DNA from: Phocoena phocoena
Lineage: Eukaryota > Chordata > Mammalia > Artiodactyla > Phocoenidae
DNA: 64,000 bases
Direction of reading: 5' to 3'
Assembly (NCBI RefSeq): GCF_963924675.1
Contig: NC_089239.1
Coordinates: 2,593,001 to 2,657,000 of the forward strand
A model generated the notes under the pieces. The model was not told where the DNA came from and did not search any database. It was given only the letters and a program-made list of their open reading frames with translations. Below, piece after piece: positions 52,822 through 63,819 of the stretch; the stretch's first letter is position 1; the number at the start of each line of letters is the position of its first letter. Both the position numbers and the translations under genes were made by a program.

Positions 52822-54135
52822 TGATGTTGCAAAAACTGGACAGCCACATGCAAAAAAACTAAACTAAACCACTATCCCACACCATGCACAAAAATCAACT
52901 CAAAATGGATTAAAGTCTTGAATGTAAGACCTGAAACTGTAAAATTCCTAGAAGAAAACATAGGCTGTACACACTCAGATGTGAGTCTTAAAAATATGTT
53001 TCTAGATATGTTTCCTCAGGTAAGAGAAACAAAAGCAAAAAGAAACAAATAGGACTACAGCAAACTAAAATGCTCCTGTACAGCAAAGGAAACCATCAAC
53101 AAAGTGAAAGGACAACCTACCAAACAGCAGAGGATATCTGCAAATGCTATATCTGATAAGAGGTTAATATCTAAAATATGTAAAGAACTCATACAACTCA
53201 ACAACAACAACAAAAAAAACAAACCCAAACAACCAGATTAAAAAATGGGCAGGGAACCAGAATAGACATTTTCCAAAGAAGACAAACAGATGGCCAACAA
53301 GCACCTGAAAAGATGTTCAACATCACTAATTATTAGGGAAAGGCACATCAAAACTGCAATGAGATATCACCTTGTGTCTGTTAGAATGGCTATTATCAAA
53401 AAGGCAAGAAATAACAAGTGTTGGCAAAGATGGAGAAAAAAAGAGAGCCCTAGTACACTGTTGGTGGGAATGTAAATTGGTGCAGTCACTATGTAAAATG
53501 GTACAGAGATTCCTCAAAAAATTAAGAGTGGAACTACCATACAGTCCAGCTATTCCACTTCTGAGTATTTATCCGAAGAATATGAAAACACTAATTCAAA
53601 GATTTATGCACCCCTATGTTCACAGCAGCATTATTTACAATAGCCAAGATATGGAAACAACCTAAGTGCCCATCAACAGATGAATGGATAAAGAGAATGT
53701 GGTATGCATACATATATACATACATCTATACAGTGTATACAATGTAACTTTGCCATCTGCAACAACATGGATGGAACTTGGGGTATCATGCTAAGTGAAA
53801 TAAGTCAGATGGAGAAAGACAAATACTATATGATATCAGTCATATGTGGAATACAAAAAAAACAACAAACAAGTAAACAAAATAAAATAAATGAACAAGC
53901 GAAACCAAACAAAAAGAAACACGTAGATACAGAAAACAGAGTGGTGGTTACCAGAGGGTAAGTGGTGGGGGGGAGGGAAAAATAAGTAAAGGGGATCAAC
54001 TGTATGGTGATACATGGAAACTAAATTTTTGGTGGTGAACACACTATAGGGTATACAGAAGCAGAAATATAATGTTGTACACATGAAGCATATACTGTCA
54101 TAAACCAATGTTACCTCTATAAAAAAAATTATGAA
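52822..54135 (+). mobile_element. Old L1MA-type ORF2 C-terminus and 3' UTR
   Basis: Starts at 'ACTGGACAGCCACATGCAAA', continues with 'GCTCCTGTACAGCAAAGGAA', 'AAAAGATGTTCAACATCACT', 'GCAACAACATGGATGGAACT', 'GTGGTTACCAGAGGGTAAGT', and ends 'CCAATGTTACCTCTATAAAA'. Two open pieces (53290-53475 and 53372-53665) are overlapping frames around an indel. It is more diverged than the L1 just before it. Confidence 0.9.
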
Positions 54136-54179
54136 TTAGAAAACAAAAGGTGGGTCAGAAATACACAATACATTGCAAC

Positions 54180-54719
54180 CACTTTTGTTTTGCACAATGT
54201 TCTTGCTCAGAGCAATTAAAAATAGGAAAAACTGAATTTTATTTTACCTTCATTTATTTTACCTTCACTTCCAGTGTTCTTCATTTCTTTGTATAGATCC
54301 AAGATTCCACCTGGTATCATAATCCTTCTGCCTAATGACCTTTCTTTAACATTTCTTGTAGAGTATGTAGGCTGGTAATGAATTTCCATAGTTATTATTT
54401 GAGAAAAAAATTTTTTGCTCTTTCATTTTTGAAATAGATTTTCACTAGGTGTAGAATCTGGGTTGATAGTTCTTTCCTAGCAATTTTTAAATGTCACTCC
54501 ATTGTGTTCTAACTTGCATAGTTTCTGAAGCAGGGTCTGCTTAATTCTTAGTTTTATTCCTCCATAATGTGTCTTCTTTCCTCTGGCTGCCTTTAAGATC
54601 TTCTCTTCTTTTGTCCATAACTGCTTGATTGTGTGTTTTGTTTTGTCGTATTTAACCTGCCAGGTATTCTCTGAGCTTCCTGGATCTGTGATTCGCTGTC
54701 ACTCATTTGGGGAATTATT
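54180..54719 (-). mobile_element. Old L1M 5'-region relic, left part
   Basis: T-rich text such as 'TTTTCACTAGGTGTAGAATC', 'TCACTCCATTGTGTTCTAAC' and 'AGATCTTCTCTTCTTTTGTC' is typical of the complement of old L1M 5' regions. The assignment is by resemblance only. Confidence 0.5.
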
Positions 54720-54734
54720 CAGCCATTATTTCTT

Positions 54735-55057
54735 TTCTTTTTTTTTTTTAATTTTTGGCTGTGTTGGGTCTTCGTTGCTGCACACAGGCTTTCTCTAGTT
54801 GTGGCGAGCGGGGGCTACTCTTTGTTGCGGTGTACGGGCTTCTCATTGCAGTGGCTTCTCTTGTTGCAGAGCACAGGCTCTAGACGCGCGGGCTTCAGTA
54901 GTTGTGGCGTACAGGCTCTAGAGCGCAGGCTCAGTAGTTGTGGTGCACGGGCTTAGTTGCTCCGTGGCATGTTGGGATCATCCCGGCCCAGGGCTCAAAC
55001 CCATGTCCCCTGCGTTGGCAGGTGGATTCTTAACCACTGCACCACCAGGGAAGTCCC
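54735..55057 (-). mobile_element. CHR-1-like SINE, full length
   Basis: Reverse complement: 'TTGGCTGTGTTGGGTCTTCG', 'GTTGTGGCGAGCGGGGGCTA', '..CACCAGGGAAGTCCC'. A perfect 15-bp flank CAGCCATTATTTCTT (54720-54734 and 55058-55072). Confidence 0.95.
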
Positions 55058-55072
55058 CAGCCATTATTTCTT

Positions 55073-55440
55073 CAAATATTTTTTTCTTCCCCATTCTCTC
55101 TCACATCTCCTTCAGGCATTCCAATAAAGTAAATGTTAGACTGTCTGGTATTATCTCACAACTCTTAGATGTTCTGGTCTTGCTTTTATTTTTTTTTCCC
55201 TGTGTTTCAGTTTGGGTGGTTTCTATTAATCCATCTGCTCTTGCACATTTTCTATTAGAGCCTTTGGCCTATTTAATCACAGTTACTTTAAACTTCCTGT
55301 CAGACAGTTGCAACATCTGTGGCATGCCTAAGTCTGACTAATGATTGCTTTGTCTCCTGGGGTTTTTTCCTTGCCTTTTCATATGCTTAGTAATTTTTTA
55401 CTTAAAAGTTGGACACCTTATGTAGGCACGCAGACTAACA
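55073..55440 (-). mobile_element. Old L1M 5'-region relic, right part
   Basis: 'CACATCTCCTTCAGGCATTC', 'CTGTCTGGTATTATCTCACA', 'AAAGTTGGACACCTTATGTA' continue the relic interrupted by the SINE. Frames crossing the SINE edge are not genes. Confidence 0.5.
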
Positions 55441-56375
55441 TAAATATTTTTTTTAATTCCTGGGAATGGGCACACCTTTCCTTCTGCTAGGCCTTAGTGT
55501 GAGTTTAAGCTAATCTAATCAGGAGCTGGGCTGGCTTTGAGGTCTCTTGTTGCCATGGTTACCCTAAGTGCCCCACCCTGTGTTAGACTCAAATGCCAGA
55601 GTCTGTTTTCCAATGACTACTGCACCCTCAGCCTTAAGTCCTCCCTCCGCAGCAGGCCTCAGAGGTCTGCCTCTTGCAAATTACTCGTTATTCCACACTT
55701 GTTAGCCTGGTGGTGGTGTGAGGGTGGAGGGCGTCCTCTGTTGTTCCAATTAAGCCTCCGTCTCAGGCAGGTCCTGTGTCCTTGGACCTCGAGGGGATGG
55801 CCTACTCAGTGACCCTGCTCTCTCCTGCATCCATTGTCCTGAATCCAGCTTGTAATCCTGCCCCTCCCTTGGGGGTTAAGATTTTCTTTCCTGTTTTCTT
55901 CCCGCAGCTACACTGAGATTTCAGCAGTACCCTAACCATGACAGTGTCTGTCATTCTTCTCCCAAAGTAAAGCTTTTGTCTGTGGCGGAGATACAGGAGA
56001 AGAGTTCAGGAGAAATTTCTTGCCCTTCCCACAGCAGCTTCTTCTCCTCCCCCCGGTTCTGCCCAATGAGAAAGATCTTCTATGGACTTTTTTTGTCTTT
56101 TCTGTGAGGGACTGGTGTGGTTCATGGAGAGAAGAACTTGCAAGGTGGTGCAGATTCCCCCATATTTGCACCCCCTGGGGCATCACGCACAGCCAGCCTT
56201 CTCCAATCTCCAGTCAGCCTTGCTGGACTCTTCTTACCTGTGTGCAGGTAAGTGAGTGCTGTGTCTCCTCTGTCCCTGCACGCTGGGTCTTGCACTTTCA
56301 GCATCCCGTGCGTTCAAGATCCGTTGTGAACTTTCTGTGTGTCCAGCTTTTAACCATTTCAAGGTTGGGAGTGAA
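55441..56375. other. Unassigned, possibly continuation of the old L1M relic
   Basis: No gene is recognised. The 259-codon plus frame 56020-56799, the longest in the window, is Phe/Leu/Ser/Pro-rich, spans L2-like sequence and has no recognisable domain. It may simply be the T-rich complement of an old element. Confidence 0.4.
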
Positions 56376-56379
56376 GTTC

Positions 56380-56600
56380 TTTACAGGTCTTCCCACCCTT
56401 CTATACCTCCAACCAGACACTGAAATGCCTCTATGCCCTTTCATCCTCTTCCCTCCACCAAGAGCAAACTTCCTGCTTATCTCCAAACACCAAAATCCAC
56501 CTCAAATATTACACACCCATCAAAACCGTTCCTCATTTCTCATAATCATAAGTCAGCTTCCCCCATGCTCCGCAGCACTGCACTTGGACCTCTCCTTTTG
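56380..56600 (+). mobile_element. Possible L2 LINE fragment
   Basis: 'ACACACCCATCAAAACCGTT' and 'CTCCGCAGCACTGCACTTGG' resemble the L2 3' region in sense. Weak. Confidence 0.4.
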
Positions 56601-56880
56601 CGCTCAGCGTGAGCTGTCTGGGAGGCAGTATATTTCTAAATATGTTTTACCTCGTGTAACAGAACATCAGGTTTTCCCATGGTGTCAATTTGTCTTATTA
56701 CTGTGTATGGTTATATATATTCTATATGTGCTTATCTTGTATCGTAAGCAAGATCATTTCTTCTTTGATAACACAGTACACACTTTTTCCTTTTTTTAAA
56801 TTAGTATTTCTCTTTTACACCACCTTATACTCTCCTCCAACCTCCAAATACACAGGTTCACCTGGTCCTTTCCTGCTAAC
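56601..56880. other. Unassigned sequence
   Basis: I see nothing recognisable here. Confidence 0.5.
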
Positions 56881-56884
56881 TGTA

Positions 56885-57300
56885 AATGACTAAGAGACAG
56901 CAGTATGGAATTGGCATAAAAAAGACACACATATCAATAGAACAGAGAGCCCAGAAATAAACTCATGCATATAATTTTTGACAAGGCACCAAGAACATAC
57001 AATGGGGAATGGACAGTCTCTTCAATAAATGGTGTTGGGAAAACTGGACAGCCACATGCAAAAGAATAAAACTGGACCCTTTTCTTACACCACTCACAAA
57101 TATCAACTCAAACAGATTAAGGACTAAAATGCAACACCTGAAACAATAAAACTCCTAGAAGAAAACATAGGCAGTAAGCTCGTGACAATAATGTTTTGGA
57201 TCTGCCACCAAAAACACAGGCAACGAAAGCAAAAATAAACAAGTGAGACTACATCAAACTACAAGGTTTCTGTACAGCAGAGGAAACCATCAACAAAATT
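56885..57300 (+). mobile_element. Old L1MA-type ORF2, first part
   Basis: 'AGCAGTATGGAATTGGCATA', 'CAATAAATGGTGTTGGGAAA', 'AACTCCTAGAAGAAAACATA', 'GTACAGCAGAGGAAACCATC'. One L1M copy (56885-58935) is interrupted by a SINE and a Tigger element. Confidence 0.9.
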
Positions 57301-57315
57301 AAAAAGCAACCTGTG

Positions 57316-57643
57316 GGACTTCCCTGGGGGTGCAGTGGTTAAGAATCCGCCTGCCAATGCAGGGGACACGGGTTTGAGCCCTGGTCCAGGAAGGTCCCAC
57401 GTGTCGCGGAGCAACTAAGCCCGTGCGCCACAACTACTGAACCTGTGCTCTAGAGCCCGCGAGCCACAACTACTGAAGCCTGCACGCCTAGAGCCTGTGC
57501 TCCGCAACAAGAGAAGCCACCACAATGAGAAGCCCTCGCGCTGCAAAGAAAAGGAGTAGCCCCCACTCGCCGCAACTAGAGAAAGCCCACACGCAGCAAG
57601 GAAGACCTAACGCAGCCAAAAATAAATTAATTAAATAATTTTT
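57316..57643 (+). mobile_element. CHR-1-like SINE, full length
   Basis: 'GACTTCCCTGGGGGTGCAGT', 'GCCCGTGCGCCACAACTACT', 'ACAAGAGAAGCCACCACAAT', A-rich tail. The flank AAAAAGCAACCTGTG (57301-57315) recurs as AAAAAGGCAACCTGCG (57644-57659). Confidence 0.95.
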
Positions 57644-57659
57644 AAAAAGGCAACCTGCG

Positions 57660-58256
57660 GAATGGGAGAAAATATTTGCAAATCACGTATCTGATAAGGG
57701 GTTAATATCCAAAATATATAAGGAACTCTTATAACTCAATAGCCAAAAAAAAACACCTCATTTTAAAATGGGCAAAGGACCGAAATAGACATGTTTCCAA
57801 AGAAACCACGCAAATGGCCCACAGATATATGAAAAGATGTTCAACATCACTAATTATCAGGGAAATTTAAATGAAAACCACAATATCACCTCACGCCTGT
57901 TATTATCACACCTATTATCAAAAAGACAAGAGACAACAAATGTTGGCAAGGATCTGGGGAAAGGGAACGCTATTGGTAGTTATACAAATTGGAGTGGAAA
58001 AAATATGAAGATTCCTCAAAAAATTAAAAATGGAACTACCATATAATCCAGCAATCCTACATCTGGGTATGTATCCAAAGGAAATGATATTACTGTCTCA
58101 AAGAGATGTCTACACCCCCGTGTTCACTGTAGCATTATTCTCATGAGGCAAGATATGGAAACAACCTAAGTGTCCATCAATGGATGAGTGGATGAAGAAA
58201 ATGTGAAACACACGCACATACAATGGAATATTATTCATCCATCCAAAAGAAGGAAG
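57660..58256 (+). mobile_element. Old L1MA-type ORF2, second part
   Basis: 'GAATGGGAGAAAATATTTGC', 'GAAAAGATGTTCAACATCAC', 'TCCAGCAATCCTACATCTGG', 'ACAATGGAATATTATTCATC'. Frames are broken. Confidence 0.9.
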
Positions 58257-58258
58257 TA

Positions 58259-58495
58259 GAGTTGACCCTTGAAAAACGTGGGTCTGAACTGCATAGGTCC
58301 ACTTATACTCAAATTGTTTTCAACAGGAAATACTATGGTACTACAGGATCCAAGGCTGGTTGAGTCTGTGGATGCAGAACTGTATCCTGAGGACCTGCGT
58401 ACATGAGGAATGGAGCTGACTATGAATTATAAGCAGATCTTCAACTGCGTGGAGGGTCAGTGCCGCTAAGCCCCAGGCTGTTCAAGGGTGAACTG
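58259..58495. mobile_element. Tigger-type (TcMar) non-autonomous DNA transposon
   Basis: Inverted ends 'GAGTTGACCCTTGAAAAACG' and '..GCTGTTCAAGGGTGAACTG' with a TA duplication (58257-58258 and 58496-58497). 'GTCTGAACTGCATAGGTCCA' is typical of this class. It interrupts the L1MA at the ORF2 end. Confidence 0.85.
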
Positions 58496-58497
58496 TA

Positions 58498-58935
58498 CTG
58501 CCTTTTGCAACAACGTGGATGAACCCAGAGGACATTATGTGAATTGAGATAAGCCAGAGAGAAATAAATACTGTACAGTATCACATGTGAACTCTAAGAA
58601 AACCAACAAGACCCTTAAATTCATAGAAACAGTAGAATGTTTATTTCTGGGTGAGGGGGATTTTGGTCAAAAGGTACAATCTTCCAGTTATGAGATTAAT
58701 GAAGTTCTGAGGATACAGCATGGGAACTATAGGTAATAATAGTGTATGATATATTTGAAATCTACTAAGAGAGTAAATCAGAAGTAGTCTCACCACAAAA
58801 AAAAAAACAAAAAAAGGTAACTCTGAAGTGGTAGATGTGTGAATTAACTTGACTGTGGTGATCATTTCACCACTTATATGAAATCTTCACACGGCACACT
58901 TTAAATTATACTACAATTTTATTTGTCAATCATTA
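58498..58935 (+). mobile_element. Old L1MA-type ORF2 end and 3' UTR, third part
   Basis: 'CAACAACGTGGATGAACCCA', 'GATTTTGGTCAAAAGGTACA', 'GGTGATCATTTCACCACTTA' complete the element. Confidence 0.85.
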
Positions 58936-58939
58936 CCTC

Positions 58940-59370
58940 ATCAAAGCTGGAGAAAGAAAAAAGAAAACTGCAGGAAGACAGTGAATTCCAAGAGTTAAAC
59001 CCTCCAAACAGTCTTCCGGTGCTGGCGGGAGCAGCCACCCCAAATATCCCGTGTGCTTCAGGGTCTAGACCTTCACCCTCCCTCTTACCACAGAGCTTCC
59101 TGTCCACTATTAAAACCACTCACTTGGCAAGCGTTTGTTTGAGTCTTTTCTACGTGGCAGCATGTCTCTCAATGCTAGCTGCCTACCTTCTCCTTTATTC
59201 TTTACCATTAGAACCCCAATTTTGCTCCAGGCAGCAACATACCCTCCATAACAAAGCAGCTTCATTTCCCTGGCTCTCTTGCAGCTAAGGATGACCTACT
59301 TCTGGCCAGGGAGGTGTGGGCAGCAGAAAGCTGTCTTTTTCCTAAGAACAAGAGAAGCAAGGCTTTGTTT
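58940..59370. other. Unassigned sequence
   Basis: The 121-codon frame 58923-59288 has no recognisable domain. Nothing else is seen. Confidence 0.5.
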
Positions 59371-59410
59371 GGACTTCCCTGGTGGCGCAGTGGTTAAGAG
59401 TCCACCTGCC
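59371..59410 (+). mobile_element. CHR-1-like SINE (outer), head
   Basis: 'GGACTTCCCTGGTGGCGCAG' to 'AAGAGTCCACCTGCC'. The element is split here by another SINE and resumes at 59546. Confidence 0.9.
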
Positions 59411-59542
59411 AGAAGCCACCGCAATGAGAAGCCCGTGCACTGCAACAAAGAGTAGCCCCACTCGCCGCAACTAGAGAAAAGCCGACGCGTGACAACGAAG
59501 ACCCAACACAGCCCAAAATTAATTAATTTAAAAGAAAAGAAA
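59411..59542 (+). mobile_element. 5'-truncated CHR-1-like SINE inserted in a SINE
   Basis: Contains only the 3' half ('AGAAGCCACCGCAATGAGAA' to the A-rich tail). Flanks AAGAGTCCACCTGCC (59396-59410) and AAGAATCCACCTGCC (59543-59557) are the duplicated outer-SINE sequence, so it is a real, truncated retroposition. Confidence 0.9.
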
Positions 59543-59850
59543 AAGAATCCACCTGCCAATGCAGGGGACATGGGTTCGAGCCCTGGTCCTGGAAGATACC
59601 ACATGCTGTGGAGCAACTAAGCCCGTGCACCACAACTACTGAGCCTGTGCTCTAGAGCCCACGAGCCACAATTACTGAGTCTGCGTGCCTAGAGCCCGTG
59701 CTCTGCAACAAGAGAAGCCACCGCAATCAGATGCCCGTGCACTGCAACGAAGAGTAGCCCCCGCTCACCGCAACTAGAGAAAGCCCATGCACAGCAATGA
59801 AGACCCAACACAGCCAAATAAATAAATAAAAATAAATAAAGTCATTTTGA
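59543..59850 (+). mobile_element. CHR-1-like SINE (outer), body and tail
   Basis: 'CCAATGCAGGGGACATGGGT' through 'GTAGCCCCCGCTCACCGCAA' to an (AAAT)n tail, continuing 59371-59410. Confidence 0.9.
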
Positions 59851-59854
59851 AAAA

Positions 59855-61300
59855 AAGAGAAGCACACTCCGCTGGCCCACACCTTTTGACGTCGCCATTC
59901 ACCCTTCTTATTACTGGGAAGGCCACGTAAGGACCATTTCTAGAGGTACAAGAGCCATTTCTAGACCGAAGAATGAGAGAAAAGCAGATCAGAAAGCTGA
60001 GGATAGGGATGCTGCACCATCGAGGGACCGGGCACCAGCCTGGACCACTACATCCTCTGCACGTCTTGCCGCACGAGAAAAATAAACCACCACATTTCAA
60101 TCTAGAGGTTCAGATTTTCTACTACATGCAGCCAAACTCAGTCCCAAAGCGCTGGGGAAGAGGTGTGTCCTTGACAGTAAGGGAGATGAGTAAGGCCTGG
60201 TCCCAGCAGCCCTCGGACTGCGATAATCTATCAGGGGAGATGGAAACGCGGAGGAATACTCCTACCACCGGACGGAACGTGCCCAGCACATGGCCCACAG
60301 CTGGGGTGCTAAGGGAAGTTCAGAGACAGGAGAAGGGCTTCTAACTAAAAGCATTTAAACTGGGCCACTTCACTCTCAAATAGGACCTTTATCCCACCTG
60401 GAGCAACACTGTGCAATCCAAGAGAGTACATCTCTACCGGTGGACGGCACGGGTCGGAGCCTCTTGGCGGCGTTAAGGCGGTTCCCCTTCCACGGACGGA
60501 CAGACACGGCTGAGGAGCGTGGCAGGGAACACGTCTAGGATTCCCTGACTCCACGCTCCCTTCCACCCGCCCACTTAAAGAGCCCCAGATATGCGTTCTC
60601 GGGGCCCCAAGTGGACCACCCTTCCTCCGTCCTCTCCAGATGATTCCGGGGCTGCTGGCTGGTGCCCAGGTACACTCCGGCAGAGCGGCTCCCTGGAGGA
60701 GTTTTTAGTCCCATGTTTCAAACCATCGCAGCAAAAGCCCTGATGAGGAATCTGCGCCTCAGCCTGCAGGGAAGGCGGCCCTGCAGCACTGTGACAACAG
60801 CCCTGTGACAACAGCCCTGTGCAGAGACCCTGAGGCTGTCTGAGCTCATCCGCCGGGCCAGGGCACCCAAGAAAACACGCCCAGGGGTTTGCAGCACTGT
60901 CTTCCCAGACGGCACGGGGCCTGGGCAATACGTGGGGGGTTGCCAGAAGCAGGATCCCAGCTGTGCGGCCAGCCCTCTCACCCTGCTGGAACTCGGCCAC
61001 CCGCAAGTGTCCCCACTGGCTCCTCCATTCAAGGCTGGTGCCCACGACCTACACAAGGCTCTCTCCATGTCTTCCTCCCAGGCGCCCCCAGGGTCCTCGG
61101 CCACCGCAATCTCCACAACCCGCTGCTGCCACCAGAACACGGCTGGTCACCCACACACACACGCTCCCTGCCCTGACTCACCGAGTGCCAAATGGGGGGC
61201 ACCACCCTCCATGCCCCCCGCCGCATCCACACGGGCCACACACAGCACTGCCCTGTGCCTTCAGCGTCTCCCACCACCCGACCCCGATGCTGTTCAGTGT
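59855..61300. other. Unassigned, GC-rich in the second half
   Basis: No recognisable gene. Many overlapping frames on both strands at 60575-61349 (up to 156 codons) share no domain and are typical of GC-rich DNA. A two-copy 14-bp tandem is at 60790-60817, and a CRE-like TGACGTC is at 59888-59894 without other promoter features. Confidence 0.5.
60790..60817. repeat. Two-copy 14-bp tandem duplication
   Basis: TGTGACAACAGCCC occurs twice in direct succession, without mismatch. Confidence 0.9.
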
Positions 61301-61320
61301 TCACACCCTCTGTGATTTGG

Positions 61321-61820
61321 GGGGGGGTCTACTTTTTATATTGAAGTAGGGTTGATTTACAGTGCTGCATTAGTTTCTGGTGTACAGCAATGTGACTCCG
61401 TTTTGTATATATACACACACACACACACACATATATACTTTTTCAGATTATTTTCCACTATAGGTTATTACAGGATATTGAATATAGTTCCCTGTGCCGT
61501 ACAGTAGGTCCTTGTTGTTGATTTTCTTTATTTTATATATAGTAGTGTGTATCTGCTAATCCCTTACTCCTAATTTATCCCTCCCCCCTTTCCCCTTTGG
61601 TAACCATACACTGGTTTTCTATGTCTGTGAGTCTGTTTTGTAAATGAGTTCATTTGTATCATTTCTTAGATCCTACATATAAGTGATATCATATGGTATT
61701 TGTCTTTCTCTGTCTGATTTACTTCGCTTAGTATGATCATCTCTAGGTCCATTCACATTGCTGCAAACAGTAATATTTCATTCTTTTTTATGGCTGAGTA
61801 ATATTCCGTTGTATACATGT
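61321..61820 (-). mobile_element. 5'-truncated L1, 3' UTR and ORF2 end
   Basis: 'GAAGTAGGGTTGATTTACAG', 'CCGTACAGTAGGTCCTTGTT', 'TATGGCTGAGTAATATTCCG'. It contains an internal (CA)n run at 61407-61431. It is interrupted by a SINE and resumes at 62040. TCACACCCTC occurs at both outer flanks (61301-61310 and 62278-62287), a possible duplication. Confidence 0.9.
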
Positions 61821-61833
61821 GCCACATCTTCTT

Positions 61834-62026
61834 TTTTTTTTTTGGGCCTCTCACTGTTGTGGCCTCTCCCGTTGCAGAGCACAGGCTCCAGACGCACAGG
61901 CTCAGTGGCCAAGGCTCACGGGCCCAGCCACACCGTGGCATGTGGGATCTTCCCGGACCGGGGCACGAACCCATGTCTCCTGCATCGGCAGGTGGACTCT
62001 CAACCACTGTACCACCAGGGAAGCCC
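61834..62026 (-). mobile_element. CHR-2-like SINE
   Basis: Reverse complement: poly(T), 'GGGCCTCTCACTGTTGTGGC', '..CACCAGGGAAGCCC'. Flank GCCACATCTTCTT (61821-61833) and ACCACATCTTCTT (62027-62039). Confidence 0.95.
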
Positions 62027-62039
62027 ACCACATCTTCTT

Positions 62040-62277
62040 TATCCATTCATCTGTTGATGGGCATTTAGGTTGCTTCTACATCGTGGCTATTGTAAATAGT
62101 GCTGCTATGAATATATGGGTGCATGTGTCTTTTCAAATTATAGTTTTGTCCCAATATACGCCCAGTAGTGGGATTTCTGGATCATATGGTAGTTCTATTT
62201 TTAGTTTTTTGAGGAACCTCCATACCGTTCTCCATAGTGGCTGCACCAATGTACATTCCCACCAACAGTGCAGGAGG
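62040..62277 (-). mobile_element. L1 ORF2 C-terminal region, continuation
   Basis: 'TATCCATTCATCTGTTGATG', 'CGTTCTCCATAGTGGCTGCA', ending at 'CCAACAGTGCAGGAGG', the 5' truncation point. Confidence 0.9.
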
Positions 62278-62289
62278 TCACACCCTCAC

Positions 62290-63370
62290 CATCTGTTTTG
62301 AAAAGTGCCACTGCCCGCTGGGACTCGGGCCAAGTTCACCAGACCAGGCCAGACAGAGGGCAGCGCGTGGACATAAATTCCACCTCACCCTCCAAAGCTG
62401 ACACCTATCACTAACCCTCAGGGCCATCTTGCCCAGTCTACACCCTTTCTCGGGAGGCCCCCGGTCCTCCTTGTAAACACCACCCTGGAGACCATGTAAC
62501 TGATCCTCAATGGAGACCCAACTACACACCCCAGAGCCCCAGCCAAGACCTCAAGTCCCCTGTCTCCACCCACCTCACTTCACACACAAAGAAGGATTCT
62601 GATTGAAGAAGCATGGAGAGCACTGTTTTCACTGTGAAATCAGTAACTACACAAATATTTTACCTAAAACACATAGACTGTAACAGTCAACACAATTCTA
62701 TTTGCCACCTTAAAGGTTAAATTTGAAACGCCATTTCTTCTCACCATATCACATAGTCAAAAAATACCATGCATCACATTGGAAACACATCTACAGCTAA
62801 CAAGCCGGACTACATATGCAAATTCATACAGGCTAATTGGCTTTGGCTGTTTCTTTTACATAAAGTCAACATTTTTATGGATCATTAAATGTCTCCCTTA
62901 GCATATTAATTTCAAAAGAAACATTAATAGCTATAAAAACAAATTCCCTGTTGCAATCAACGTAAAGATAGAAAACAGCTAACATGTTGCTACAGCCGAG
63001 TGTCTTAACATGCTGGTACCAACATGCTGGTACCAACGCTGAGTAAGTCCGCAACTCAAGCAAAAAATAAATTTTGTACTGAAGTCTTTTTTCTGTGATT
63101 TAAAGCTGACTGACCAATTCTGGTTTAAGTTCAGTATAAGCTATTTTGCTTACATTTCAAATGATTTAAAGTAATTATTTAATCATCTTTTTTTTCTATT
63201 TTTTCTCATTAGATGAGAAAAAGAACATAAAAACCAACAAGGCAGCAAGAGGCATCGGGTCGCGAGGCTACACTGCCTGCCCTGGGACGGCTCTTTCCCA
63301 GGAATCCACACTGCAGAGTATGGCACAGAGGAGCCCAATGGACATTCTCATAGAACAAACTCCTGTATAC
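62290..63370. other. Unassigned sequence
   Basis: No recognisable gene. A perfect two-copy 14-bp tandem (AACATGCTGGTACC) lies at 63007-63034. The rest is AT-rich without named repeats. Confidence 0.5.
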
Positions 63371-63377
63371 AAAAAAG

Positions 63378-63560
63378 ATCACCAACAAAGACCTGTATAG
63401 CACAGGGGCCTGTATTCAATATCTTGTAATAACCTATAATAGAAAAGAATCTGAAAAGAATAGATATGTATGTATGTATATATACAACTGAATCACTTTG
63501 CCGTACACCTGAAACTTACACAACATTGTAAATCAACTACACTTCAATCAATAAATAAAT
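63378..63560 (+). mobile_element. 5'-truncated L1 3' UTR end
   Basis: 'CAACAAAGACCTGTATAGCA', 'GTACACCTGAAACTTACACA', 'CAACTACACTTCAATCAATA' plus an (AAAT)n tail. Confidence 0.9.
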
Positions 63561-63654
63561 AAAACGAAAAATAAGATGAAATAGTCTCATATAAATGAAG
63601 GAAGAAATGAGCTGTTTACAGCATCTCATGATGCCTTTAGCTAACTAAAGGAAT

Positions 63655-63815
63655 ACCAACAGCTAAAATTTCTTGTAAGCTCCCTATGTTGCAGGTACCC
63701 TTAAAACACAGGTAGTGTCTCCAATTTACAGAGAAGAAAACTGAGGCTCAGGAAGGTTATGAGCCCAAGGTCAAGTAGCTATTAGGTGACAGCCAAGATT
63801 CAAAGGCAGGTGTGG
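63655..63815 (-). mobile_element. MIR SINE
   Basis: Reverse complement: 'CAATTTACAGAGAAGAAAAC', 'TGAGGCTCAGGAAGGTTATG', 'AAGGTCAAGTAGCTATTAGG'. Confidence 0.85.
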
Positions 63816-63819
63816 CCAC

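Noticed and set aside
56020..56799. 259-codon open frame, the longest outside the transposon proteins
   Set aside because: It is T/C-rich, low-complexity in composition, spans probable L2 or old L1 sequence and has no recognisable domain, signal or splice context.
59888..59894. CRE-like TGACGTC as a promoter element
   Set aside because: A single 7-mer with no TATA, initiator, island or downstream exon; expected by chance in this length.
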